Source of the DNA: Alnus glutinosa
Taxonomy: Eukaryota > Streptophyta > Magnoliopsida > Fagales > Betulaceae
Reading direction: 5' to 3'
Assembly: GCF_958979055.1 (NCBI RefSeq)
Contig: NC_084893.1
Span: forward strand, 27,483,487 to 27,547,486
Length of the DNA stretch: 64,000 bases
The notes below the pieces were generated by a model. That model did not search any database and had not been told where the DNA came from. It saw only the letters and a list, made by a program, of their open reading frames with translations. Position numbers and translations under genes: made by a program. Below are positions 41,056 through 52,900 of the stretch, one piece after another (within the stretch, counting starts at the first letter, position 1; every line of letters starts with the position of its first letter).

Positions 41056-42519
41056 CACCTCTATGCTATTTTGCTTAACTTTAAGTTTTACTATGCGTTA
41101 TAATTATTGAACCCAATAAATTTTTTGTGAACATAATTTTATTGTGTTTACTGTTCAGATTAAACAGCATGAAAGTTTTTGATATGGGTATTTTGATTAT
41201 CATTATTCTGTTTAATGTGAAAGCCATGAACTTTGATATGGGTATGTTAAATTTACAATTTTGCCCTTGTATGCTCAAGAAACCCAACAGAGAGAAAGAA
41301 ACCGTAAAAACCTTTTGTGAAAATCATGGGGTTTACAGTGAAAATCACGAGTCTACCGTGAAACTTTCTGCATAGCCGCCGGCTGTTAGCCGCATCATTG
41401 CCGCATATAGAGGAGATGCTCCTGCGGCCTCAATCCCGTCACTATCACAGGCGGCCCTTACGGGCCACCCTTGACAGCAACGGCGGCTCTTACGAGCGGC
41501 CTGGGTTCTGGGCAACCGGCGACCCCTATGGGTCGCCATGGCCTGCTGAGCGGCGGCCTCCCGTGGCCGCCGCATGAGGATACACGGTAGGAAGGAGGCA
41601 GGGTGGTGGCGCGGGTAGGCTGCTGCAATTCGGGTCAACATGCCCGTCTGGGTGAACAGCGACCCATGGGGTTGCCGTGGTCTGCTGAGCGGTGGCCTCT
41701 TGTGGCCGCCGCATGAGGAAGTACGGGTGATATAAGGGCGGCGGCCGGAGCAACTAAGGAAGAAAGAAGAGTGCCCGGCACATGAGGAAGGGCGGCGGCG
41801 GCAGCTAAGGATCAGTTTTCCGGGTCGGGTTGGGATACGGGTAGGGTTTCATACCCATGCAGTCTTCCGGACCATTAAGTGGGCTGACCCGAATGGGCCA
41901 ACCCAATGAGGAATGATCCAGTTATTAAAAAAAAAAAAAAAAAAAAAGGGCCCATTTAAGTGGGTTTGACCCAACCCTATAAAGAGATCCACTAGCCCAT
42001 TGCAACAACCCATCAAGTTCTTTTTAAAAGGGGAATTTAGGCCTTATGGTGTTTAGAACTTGGGTTCACCAAGTGTAAAGGGCCTTGGCCACCTACTAAA
42101 CCATTGGGCCATGTTTTTTTTATTATGTCCTCATATTACAGTTTTATTCCACTTATTATTTACAGTGTTGTATTTTAAGATTATTGTTTCTTTAATACAT
42201 ATATTGAGGTATATATTTTAATTGTTGAATTTATATTGTTATATATAAATTGTTTGATGCCTAGAGACCTAAGAATAATTAACAATACCATATACGCTGG
42301 TGTGTTTACAGTAATATCTAAGAATGCAATGTCGGGGAAAGTTCTGGCAAGGAAAGTCTTGGGATTTAAGTGTGTCCGGTATAACCCCCCTCACTTTCTT
42401 GGGAACTCACCTGGTTGTACATTAGAAAATGCTGTTTACCCCATTTAGGTATTGGTTTGTTATATTCCTGGGGTTATTAAGGGGGCATCTATAAAGTTGT
42501 TAGATCTTAATGAAGTCAC

Positions 42520-42790
42520 AATTATCATATTGATTTTGGGGAGCCACAGCATTCCAAATTTGGATGATAATTGCATCAAGATTACACACACGTAATTATC
42601 ATTATGATTTTGGGGAGCCACAGCATCCCGATTTTTAATGATAATTACATCAGGATTACACATATGAACATCATAAAGAATTTTGTTAGATGTTCATAAA
42701 CTGCAGATTGATTATTATGATTTTTGGGAGAGCCACAGCTTCTCGATTTTATAATAATCGCATAAAGATCGTACACGTGAACTTCATATA
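42520..42790 (+). repeat. Threefold degenerate repeat in Copia leader
   Basis: Three copies of a unit of about 70 bases, each with attttggggagccacagc (third copy tttttgggagagccacagct) followed by a ...gataatt.catca.gatt.caca tail, start near 42520, 42595 and 42710. Divergence between copies suggests an older expansion within the element family. Confidence 0.7.
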
Positions 42791-42800
42791 GAAAAATTAA

Positions 42801-43350
42801 CATCGTCTTGTAATTAATTCATAAATTTAATTACTTATCCCCAAAGGAAAGTTTTTATTTTTATGACTTAATTAGAATAAGATAACAAATTTAGTATTAA
42901 AAGTAAAATTTCTTTCAGTTGCCCAAAGGTACGAAGAATTTTATTTATTAATATTTAAATTTGCTTTAGTCTTATTAATAAAGAGTAAATTTCATGCGTG
43001 ATGCAACCTTTGCCCAAAGGTAGGTTGAAATTTACTATTTAAATTGGCATTGGCTAATTTAAAATAAAGTTGACATCGTCTTGTAATTAATTCATAAATT
43101 TAATTACTTATCCCCAAAGGGAAGTTTTTATTTTTATGACTTGATTAGAATAAGATAACAAATTTAGTATTAAAAGTAAAATTTCTTTCGGTTGCCCAAA
43201 GGTACGAAGAATTTTATTTATTAATATTTAAATTTGCTTTAGTCTTATTAATAAAGAGTAAATTTCATGCGTGATGCAACTTTTGCCCACAGGTAGGTTG
43301 AAATTTACTATTTGCTATTTAAATTGGCATTGGCCAATTTAAAATAAAGT
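42801..43350 (+). repeat. Tandem duplication, 273-bp unit, in Copia leader
   Basis: Two nearly identical units begin catcgtcttgtaattaattc at 42801 and 43074. Each contains acttatccccaaaggraagt, gttgcccaaaggtacgaaga and catgcgtgatgcaac. Only a few substitutions and a small insertion separate them. Confidence 0.88.
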
Positions 43351-44399
43351 TACTTCATAGCATTACAGTATTTTTATTTTAATATTCTTGGCGATTGCAG
43401 TTATTCCTGTTAATCTACCTTTTGGTACTTTTATATTCCAATACATTATGGTAATATTTTTCTGACTGGAAAAGGATTAATATGCCTTTTCATTTGAGTG
43501 TTTCTAATTTCATTATGGGAATGAAGGATATTGTAGTTTAGCTCAAGTCCCTAAAGATTGAGATTTTTAAGTCATTATTGGTCTATTTCAATTTTTGAAT
43601 TCTCTCTTCTAAGTGTAGAATTTTATCTTGTAACACACGTAAGGATAAATGGTTAGTAAATAAACTTCTAACCATGTGTGTTCAAGGATATGAGAGAATT
43701 TATAAAGTGTTCATATGATTATTCATGTCAAATTAAGGACCAATAAATGCAATCATGTCCAACACTTAAAGCATGAGAATAAGGTGCCAATAAAGTATTA
43801 TGGCAATCAAGATACTTATTTCTCATGAAATAAGGAAAATTAAGGGCATATAAAGAAAGATTGCATGAAGTAAAGAAATGACTTAAAATAAAGATAATCT
43901 CATATATCTAGTATGTCGTGAATCTCTTTTAGTGACTCATTCAAATATGTTGTGGATTGATTATGGTTTAACAATCCACGTTGTCAACACAAATGCAGAG
44001 TCTTTTTAAAATGAATAACACGTGTTTATAATTTGAGCTTGTTGGGATCTATAGGTTAATTTTAAAATTCAGTCATAATTTTGACCTCAAAAATGATTTA
44101 TATTCCATAATTTTTTAGAAATTTATTTTCTAGTTTGGCTTGTTAAAAATTTCAATTTTATTTTAAACTTGAAGTTTTTCTTATCTTTGGTGGAATATTG
44201 GTTGGGGTTTATTTAAAGTCTATTTAAAATTGACCTACGTCCCAATTTTTGAAACAAAATCATTTGTTTATTTCTGCATAGTGATGTTGACGTAAAGTAG
44301 AGTCTTTGAGAATTTAAAATGCTCTGGTTATGGCTTTGGAGATTGAAATATATCTCCATACAGTAAATAAAAGTCGGTAATTTACTGACTTTGGTTCTT

Positions 44400-46640
44400 G
44401 TGTGGGCTGCATAAGGGAAAGCATACCAACAAGACCACTAGAGGTGCCAAAGAGAGCATTTTTGAGATTCTTGAGATCATGTACATTGAAAGGTGTTGAC
44501 CTTTTCATACTCATTGCCTAAATGGTCAGAGATATTTTTTTATCTCTTTGAGTGATGACCATATAAAGTTTATGTATCTCTATCTTCTAAATATTAAAGC
44601 TGAGGTATTGAATGCTTTCAATACCTATAAGGAAGAAGAAGAGAAACAATATGAAGATCAGAAGATCTAATATAGGCATAGAGTATTAAGGTAGGTACAC
44701 ACAAAAGGAAATGATTAGTAATACTAATCTGTTATTACCCTTATAGAGTAAAGCTTTGAAGACCGTTGTGTATATGTTAAACAGGATTCCATCTAAGGTT
44801 GTCCTTAAGACACCTTTTAAAGTATGAAATAGATGGAAGCTTAGTTTAAATTATTTACACATATGGGGTTGCCTTGCTAAAGAGAGGATTTATAATCCTC
44901 GCCTTAGAAAATTAGATTCAAGGACAACCAGCGGATCTTTTATAAGCTATCTAGTAAACTTTAAGGGGTTTTAATGTTTTATTATCCTTCATATAATCCT
45001 AGAGTTGTTGATTGTAAAATTTCTAGAGGATGCGGAACCTAGTGGGAGTGCTCATTCACACAAATTGGAATTTGAGGAAGCACTAGAGTTGGCTAAATCT
45101 CCTCCTCATAGAGGATGATTGATTGTATTCAGGAAAAATCAGATTGATTATCCTGAGCCACAATCATTTCTAGAACAACCAACTCATACAAAACAGGTTC
45201 AAAAGTCTATTCTCTCATTGCAAAATGCAGAGGAAGTAGAATTAAGAAAATCCTATGGAATAAGTAGATCAACAATTCTTAGTGATCATGTTGTATATCT
45301 CCCAGAGTCTGATGTTGACATTAGACATAAAGATGATCCAAATTTGTTTTCACATGCTATGAATGGAGAAAACTCCTCATTGAGATTTAGTGCCATGAAG
45401 TGAGAGTTAAGTCCATGGCTGAAGGGTCGAGCTAGGCTTGTAGCCAATGGTTTTACTCATAAGGAATGCATTGATTATCGTGAAACATTCTCTCCAGTGT
45501 CTAAGAATGGTTCATCAAGATAATCATAGCATTAGTAGCTCATTTTTGATCTAGAGCTACATCAAATGGATGCGAAAACAACTTTTCTGAATGAGGATCT
45601 TAAAGATGAGGTTTACATGAAACAATCAAAAGATTTTATAAATAACAGTCATAAAACTTGCAAATTAAAGAATTCTATTTATGGGCTGTGATAGATCTCT
45701 CAATGGTAAGATACTTTTTACAAGGTTATTGTTTATAGAAAACCTTGTTGATTAGTATATATACCTTAAGGTCAGTGGGAGTACAGTAATCTTTCTAGTC
45801 CTATATTTGCAAGTGGTGATTTAGGTTTGCTACATAAAGTTCACAAAACTTTGAAATGAAGGATTTGGGTGAAACCTCTTATGTCTTTTGACATAGAGAT
45901 TCACAGAGACATAAAGAATATTAACATTGTCTCGAAAGGCCTACATTGAAAAAGTTTTGGGAAAATTTAGAATGAAAGATTTGCACCTTCAGTAGCAATT
46001 AAGAGGGACTAATTAAATACAGATTAATGTCCCAAAAGGTATTGGAATAAGGGCAGTTGAAAAGTTTTAAGTGTCTGCACTATACATAACCATATGACTG
46101 ACAATAAGTATATTGAGTCAATAAAGTGCTGCAAATAAAGTCTTGCGGTATATGCAAGGAACCAAGAAACCTAAGGATACACTTTCCATTTGAAGGTGGT
46201 TAGTTGTTCAGATTTGAGTTTTGCTGATTGTGTAGATAGTAGAAAGTCTACTTTAGGGTATATATCTTTTTATTGAAGGATATATCCTAGAGATGCAGTA
46301 TGCAGACTATAGTTGCTACGTCTACCAAGAAAGCTAAAATTCTAGCGTTCTATGAATTTAGTACACAGGCATGATGGTTGAGACATTTTGTTGAAAGTCT
46401 TAATCTTGTCAATTTTACAGTTAGACCATAAAGATACTCTGCGGTAATTCTACTATAATCTTTTTTTTATAAGAATAAAGAGTAGAAGCAGAAGTAAATC
46501 GACATTAAATATCTCAGTACGAGAGATAACATTAAGAGACATAAAGGGTCTATTGAGCATATAAGTACTGAATTAATGATTGCGGATCCCATGACTTAAA
46601 GTTTACCGGTAAAGAAAGAATAAAGTCATGCGGAATATAT
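44400..46640 (+). pseudogene. Copia pol remnants (integrase, reverse transcriptase, RNase H)
   Basis: Integrase core: ...RGAKESIFEILEI... at 44430-44490 and DDHIKFMYLYLLNIKAEVLNAF at about 44555-44640. Integrase C-terminal/LNRIPSKVVLKTPF motif is at 44770-44830 with HIWGCLAKERIYNPRLRKLD after it. RT start: ARLVANGFTHKECIDYRETF at about 45430-45495, then ELHQMDAKTTFLNEDLKDEV at 45555-45615. RNase H-like remains are at 46150-46600. Stops and frameshifts occur in every segment. The longest open piece (45119-45403) is the linker before RT. Confidence 0.8.
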
Positions 46641-46993
46641 GAGACTCATTAATTCATTTTCGCTTGGTTTGTCTCTTTTTGGTCTATAGACATAAAGTTA
46701 TGATAATAAAGATTTTGTGCACATTTTGTTATTTTATCCATGAGGATAAATAAAGTTGGACCCGAATGACTTATAGAAAGTTCATTCATAAAGCTTGATT
46801 ATCCATAAGGTACTCATGTAAGGAGTGTTTTACATCGTGATACATGGAAGGGACGACCTAATTTTATAATGGTTTTACCGCCATGATTCGTGTGAAACAT
46901 TTCTTATCTGAGTGGGAGGATTCCATAAGTGATTGGCCAAACTAAGGAACCTAATACCATAAAGTCATGTGTCATAAAGGCCAAGTGGGAGAA

Positions 46994-47419
46994 TATAAGA
47001 TTTTATCTCTATATATGGCCTATATGCCACATAAGGAAGCATTTATTAATAATTTAATAAATGAATAGTATATACGGTATTACGGTTAGGTAATTTAATT
47101 AATTAAATTACCGTAATGGAATCGATTAATTGATTAAAAAATCAATTAATAATATTGTTTCCTTGATGGAAGGAACAATACGGTATTTACCATATTTGAG
47201 GGTCCCTGACCTAACCTATAAATAAACAGCCTATGTACACCATCAGTACGGCAATTCGGTAATAGGCATAGGTTAGAAGATCCCTCAAATAATATTTTCT
47301 TGTTCTTCATGGATCGTGGAAACGCTTGAGCAAATATGGCTAGAGGTAAGCCTGAATCCTGTTTTATTCGTTTTCCGCTGCGCATGTTAGATTAAGTAAT
47401 ATGTTGATTATTTCTAACA
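46994..47419 (+). repeat. 3' LTR
   Basis: Same length as the 5' LTR, and near-identical. It begins tataagattt, so the usual TG start has become TA. The target duplication aagag follows at 47420-47424. Confidence 0.92.
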
Positions 47420-47424
47420 AAGAG

Positions 47425-49676
47425 TACATATGAATTTGTAGTATCGATTACATATTGTTGGAACCTACATATATACAACCCTACCAATAGAAGATTTTCC
47501 ACTTCTCTTGGTAGAAGGCACACCACCTCCTTGTGAGGTTTTCCACCGCCTCGTGCGGCTGTTCCATTCCTTCCCTCCTCCCTTCCTTCTTTTCTTCTTT
47601 TCTCTTTTCGTTTGTGTTTTTTTCTCACAGTTCAACAGCTTCAATGTCTCCACCTCCACAGCTGTCCATCCCCGCTCCTAATTCCCCTCTGCTAGGTGTC
47701 CGGTTTTAGCCTCGTCCATATATATACTCTAAGCCACGACTTTGCTCCGTTTTTTAAGCTTTTAGATTTGGTTTTTTTTTCAAAATTTAGATCTATTAAT
47801 TTCAGGATGTGTCACTCATTCACACGCCACTCCATCTTGCTCTTGGGCTCTGCCACTTTCCACCGCCACCAACCACGGCATCATCTAGCCAACACGTGCT
47901 TGTGCGTGACCAACATGCGCATTTGAGTGGATCTCACTTGTTGGTGCGTGTACAACACGTCTCGGCACGAGGACAATTTTGCTGCGCGTGGCAGCTCCTC
48001 TCCTCCCCGTTGCTGTTTCTGGCCATCTGCAGTACGTTGCTCCCTTTCACTCCGGTACTTAAGCTAACATGTGGTCCATGTTAAGCTAACATCTCATCAA
48101 TATCTCAATTTAAAAAAAAAAATGAAAAATATTATGGAAGCTCTTATGCTTTATCTTATTTTGACTTTTAAATTCAAGTTTCTAATTTTGCAAATTTAAG
48201 ACGGGAGTTTATAGTTTATGATCATTTTAAATCCGAGGTACTTTCGTCTTTTTGAGTTTTTGTTCGTCCAATAAATAATAAAAATTATATGAAAAACACA
48301 ATTATATATCTCTAATAAAAAAAAAATTAAAGAAAAAAAAGAATGAGTTGAGCTCTCACCCAACTACTGTCATGGCTAGATCAGGTGGCCAAGGAACCCA
48401 ACCATGGCCTTGGTTAGGTTGTGTCAGCCAGGCATTGTCTGGGTAACCCCAACCACGGCGAAGGCCATACACTACAGTTGGGTATGGCTATTGGCTAGGC
48501 GTAAACGCATGACCCGAACTCCTCTTCTTCATTATGTTTTCTTAATTTTTTATAACAGCAAAATAATTATATTTTCATATCATTTGTTATTATGGACAAA
48601 AGCCTCATTTCAAATAAAATAATTATAAACTCAAGTCTTAAATTTATAAAATTGAAAACTATGGTCTATATCAAGTAAAACAAAGGTGCTTTATAATCAC
48701 ACAAAAAAAAAAAAAAAAAAAAACATGCATTATAATCAGAACTAACCTTAGCTATGTATATAGGAATTCGGCTTAATTGCGTCCAATTGCAACCAACCGC
48801 TTTGGATAAAAGTTTTAAAAACAATTTTTCTTGGTTTAAAACCGAAAAAACTGTTTTCTAGTCATCCAAAAAAAAATGTTTGACAAAAGTTGCTTCAAAG
48901 ACAATTACAAGCAAACGACATCCTACCACGTAAGAGTTTATCCAAAAGGATTAAACCACAATTACTCATAATTGGATTGTCAACCCAAAAAAGGAAATGG
49001 AGACTGATAAGCACACGTGATTCAACAATGTGTTGATAACCGATAATTTTGAATTTATTATCATCCTTCAATACTAACTATTCCTTGTATCAAAAGTCTC
49101 AAATTCTAAAACTGACTATTCTATGTAGGGGAAAAAATAAGAGTCTTTTTGCATTGTAGACTTATATTTAAGGGTAGCAAATAATTTTTGTGTATCAAAT
49201 TTGAATCGTGTCAAAGCAATGTATAGATCCACCCTAACCTGATCTATTTAATTAAACAGGTCATACCATTAACCTTAATTCGCTAATTTTGTATTAAACT
49301 TATATCGAATTCACAAATCGTGTCAAAATTGTAAACTCTCCTTATATGTAACTCATATTGATAGTTAATACTTGTGGATATCTCCTCTTCATGAGTTATT
49401 CTTCCAGAAATCTATGGCATGCACAATCTAAAACAAAGGTCTTTGTATTTACTCATTAGATTATTGAGATAACAATATTTGATATGTACTTATCTTTGTA
49501 TTTGAAAGAACTGGATCATTTGTTTGACCAATTTCTTACTATTTGTAATTATTTTAGCATTGTTTTAGTTTGTTTTTAGTTTATTGTTGAGAAGCCCATC
49601 CTTTTTTCATTCATGAGATTGTCCACTTCTTCTTTTTATATCAGAAATATCCTTCTATATAACCTTTTTCCTTAAT

Positions 49677-49721
<45 letters not shown>

Positions 49722-49989
49722 TATCTTTTACTTATATATATATTATCCCTTGGGTGTATTTAATTCGTGCCAGGCGAAGACCACTAATTACTATAGCCTT
49801 GCTAAATTCAGCCTCCGCCAACAAATTTCGGCCTAGGCCAGAACCTAGAAGCACAAGATTCAGTGCGCCTTCTGTTATGGCACAAACATTTACGATTCTA
49901 CGGAAATTATAGTAAGAAAGAAAGATAATAAATTCATCAAAAACTTTTAGCATTACAAACCAAGAAAATTAAAATGCAGAGGGTGCTTC
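47425..49989. other. Intergenic between Copia element and SWAP gene
   Basis: No gene supported. It contains a pyrimidine-rich stretch (47520-47620), the repeat shared with 19740-19960 (47830-48030), a decayed relative of the cgggtcaaccc repeat (about 49200-49350), and a long A-run (about 49678-49719, A42). The run ends a segment that could be a retroposed transcript. The last 250 bases are probably the 3' UTR and flank of the SWAP gene. Confidence 0.5.
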
Positions 49990-52900
49990 TTACAAGGTTG
50001 CCATCAACATGGCTCGGATCTTGGCTCTAAGATCATCAGAAACCTCAGTGGTTTCAGTGGGCTGTTGAGATGGGGCCCTTCCATCTTGATAGGATTTTGA
50101 TAATTCAACAGAAGCTTCTCGACTAGCACCATCTCCCTGACTAGCTTTCGATTGATCTGATCTTGTAACGATCTCCCCTTCTTCCAAGTCTACTTCTTTT
50201 TCAGAATGAGATTTCCCATACTTGGCAGATCTGCTTCGGTGTTCATGCCCATTATCAGAGCTATCATGCTTACGCTGACGTCGAGAATGCCGATGCTCAT
50301 CATCGGAAGAGCTATCATCATGTCTACGACGGTGTCGAGAATGCCGATGCTCGTCATCGGAGGGAGTATCAAGCTTATGCCGACGTCGAGAGTGCCTATA
50401 CTCGTCATCGAAAGAGTCATCGTAATACTTATGCTGATGTCTAGAATCTGAGACCTCAGAAGGAGAATGTCTTTTCCTGTGCTTATGCCTGTCCCTACTG
50501 CGGTGTGATGACCGATGAGATCGGTGCTTCTTCCTGGAGTGCTTGTGACTCCTCTTATCTTCCTCCTCTTCTTCTTCTTCTCCTCCTTCCTCTACTTCCT
50601 CCTCCTCTTCTTCTTCATGTCTTTTAGATCGGTAACTTCTCTTGGATCGACGTTCATTATACTCATCAACAGAAATTTTCTTTTCAGACTTCTCAATCTT
50701 ATCTGGACTATCAACATCCATTGGAACTGAACTGCCTTCTCTTTCTTTGCCCACAAAATTTTCAACATCAGCACCTGATCCAGAAATCCCAGACCCCAGT
50801 GGTTCTGCTGATAAGCCACGCGATGGTTCTGTTTTCAATGTTGCAGCTCCACCTTTTATCATGGCTGCAAACATCTTTGCCCGTTTCAATCTCTCAGCCT
50901 TCAGCTTCTGCTCTCTTGTCAAGCATGCTTCAGAGGAGTCAGCCTCACTTGCAGCTGCAATAGCAGCTGTCTCTGCAATAGCCTTGGCAACAGGGACAGA
51001 AACACTTGGATCCCCCTTTTCATCCGGCTTTGAAATGGAACTTGGAGGTTGAGATGAAAGGAGACTCCCAAAGCTTGACGTACGCCCATCCTCAGTGCTA
51101 GGGGCTTGACCAATACCATTTGATGATGTCTTAGGAAAAAATTCGAAACTAGGATTCTTAATGCCCCTCGTGGCAGCCTGAAGAATTGCTGCAGTAGAAG
51201 CTGCATCAATTTGTGGCTCAGTGGCTTTAGAAAGCGGATCCTGCCCCTCCTTTTTTGACTTGCCAATTACCATCTTAAACTTCTCTTTCCTGTCATAATT
51301 ATATGGTATATCATGACCAGCAGATCCTCCGGACAGAGTATCACCTTCTTTCGATAGAGCAGTTTTCTTGTCCACCCCATGCCCCATTGAATCATGCTTC
51401 TCAGAAACAGAGCCCTTGCCAGGTAACTTAGACTGTAAAGAAAGGAAGGACAAAAGATATCAGCAAGCAAAGAAGATCATATACATGGTACCTAATAGTT
51501 TCTGACTCGCTAATTTATATCAAAGGGCTCAAAGCCATTTTGATTTGATTTTCTTGAATCTTAAAGGTCAACTAAAATTGAGATGGTCAAAGAAACACCC
51601 ATAGAATTATGGTCAGTGCACAATATGCCTCCACAAATCAAAATATAAAAACACAAGATTTAAATTCAGGCGCTCTCCTTAACTGTATAGATTAGATATG
51701 TTCACTCATTTATCAAAAAGTATGCACATAGTATGCCCAATGCACATTGATGAATATTATAAGGCAACATAAGCACATGATTTATTGATGCCACGACATG
51801 AAACCAAATCTAGGAACCAAATATAGAAAATCACATATTTATCCCTTTTTTTTATAAGTAACAAAATTTCATTAAAAAAGCGTAAGGCGCCTCAAAGTAC
51901 ACAGGAGCAACTCAGCTTGCTCACATGAAAAACTCAAGAAAACCCATAAGAAACTACATACCCACAACACCCAAAACCCACATGAAACCCAAAATACAAA
52001 AGAAGCCCCAGAAATTCACATATTTATCAACAAGCACTTGTACAAAATCATGCTTACATCAAATTCTACCTTTTATATCTTCTTGCAAATGGAAATCTTT
52101 GATTTTATCAACAAGAATCTCATGCAAACAGCCTACAATCAGTACAGCGCAGGGAACAGAAGAACACACCTCTTGAGCTTCTTTAAGAACTTTTGAATAA
52201 TAAGGATGATATTGATTAGATGGCAGGAGGAATGGAAATCTTCCATGTTTTTTATCCTGTTCCACAAGAACAGCTTCAAATTCTTTACCATTTCTCAGGA
52301 TGAACTCAACTATCTTGTCAACCACTCTCTTTAAATCAGATGAAGGCTCCACAATAGGTGGTTCAACCTTGGACATACTCGGCAAGGATGCCAGTGACTT
52401 GTCACCAGCAATTGAAAGTGCACTCAAGGCATCGCTTTCTTTTTTAATCGCGCTTGTAGTTCCAACTGTACTGATGAAACGATTTCGTTTTATGATAGGA
52501 GCTTTTTCTTTCAAAATAGAATCTGAAACCTTGGCAACTATCTCGTCTTTCCCAGCCACATTTACAGAAGATTCAGCCTGTTCTGATCCAAGAGAAACAG
52601 TTGCATTACCAACATCAACCGCTTCCTCAGATTCATTTCTCTTAGATTCAGGAAGATCCTCAGTTGCATCATCCTCATCCTCTGCGTATACAGAACCAAG
52701 AATAGACAAAGCACCACCAGTCTGATTGATCCCACTCTCAGCATTGTCCTTTTCTGCGAGAGATTTGCCACCACTGTCAGGCTTGAGAAGTTCTTGGTGA
52801 TCAACAAGAAACCGAAAGTAGGCATGGAGACGATGATTAGGCATCAAAAACCCAAATGTAGGGTTGTCCCCCTGTTTGACCCTCAAAACAATTTCTGACT

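Larger units (their letters stand above)
40616..47419 (+). mobile_element. Ty1/Copia LTR retrotransposon, complete in structure, coding region broken
   Basis: A 6.8-kb element with two 426-base LTRs, an initiator-tRNA-Met primer site, a purine tract (aagtgggagaa ending 46993) and a 5-bp target duplication. Pol-like sequence is in the plus orientation with the Copia order integrase, RT, RNase H, but many stops and frameshifts prevent translation. I found no recognisable gag. The leader (41056-44280) instead holds a GC-rich tract (41360-41830), repeats at 42520-42790 and a tandem duplication at 42801-43350. It behaves like a non-autonomous derivative of an autonomous Copia family. Confidence 0.9.

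Noticed and set aside
50190-51052. Other-frame translations across the SWAP last exon
   Set aside because: Shadows of the RS-rich coding sequence in alternative frames; the chosen frame is supported by phase and motifs.
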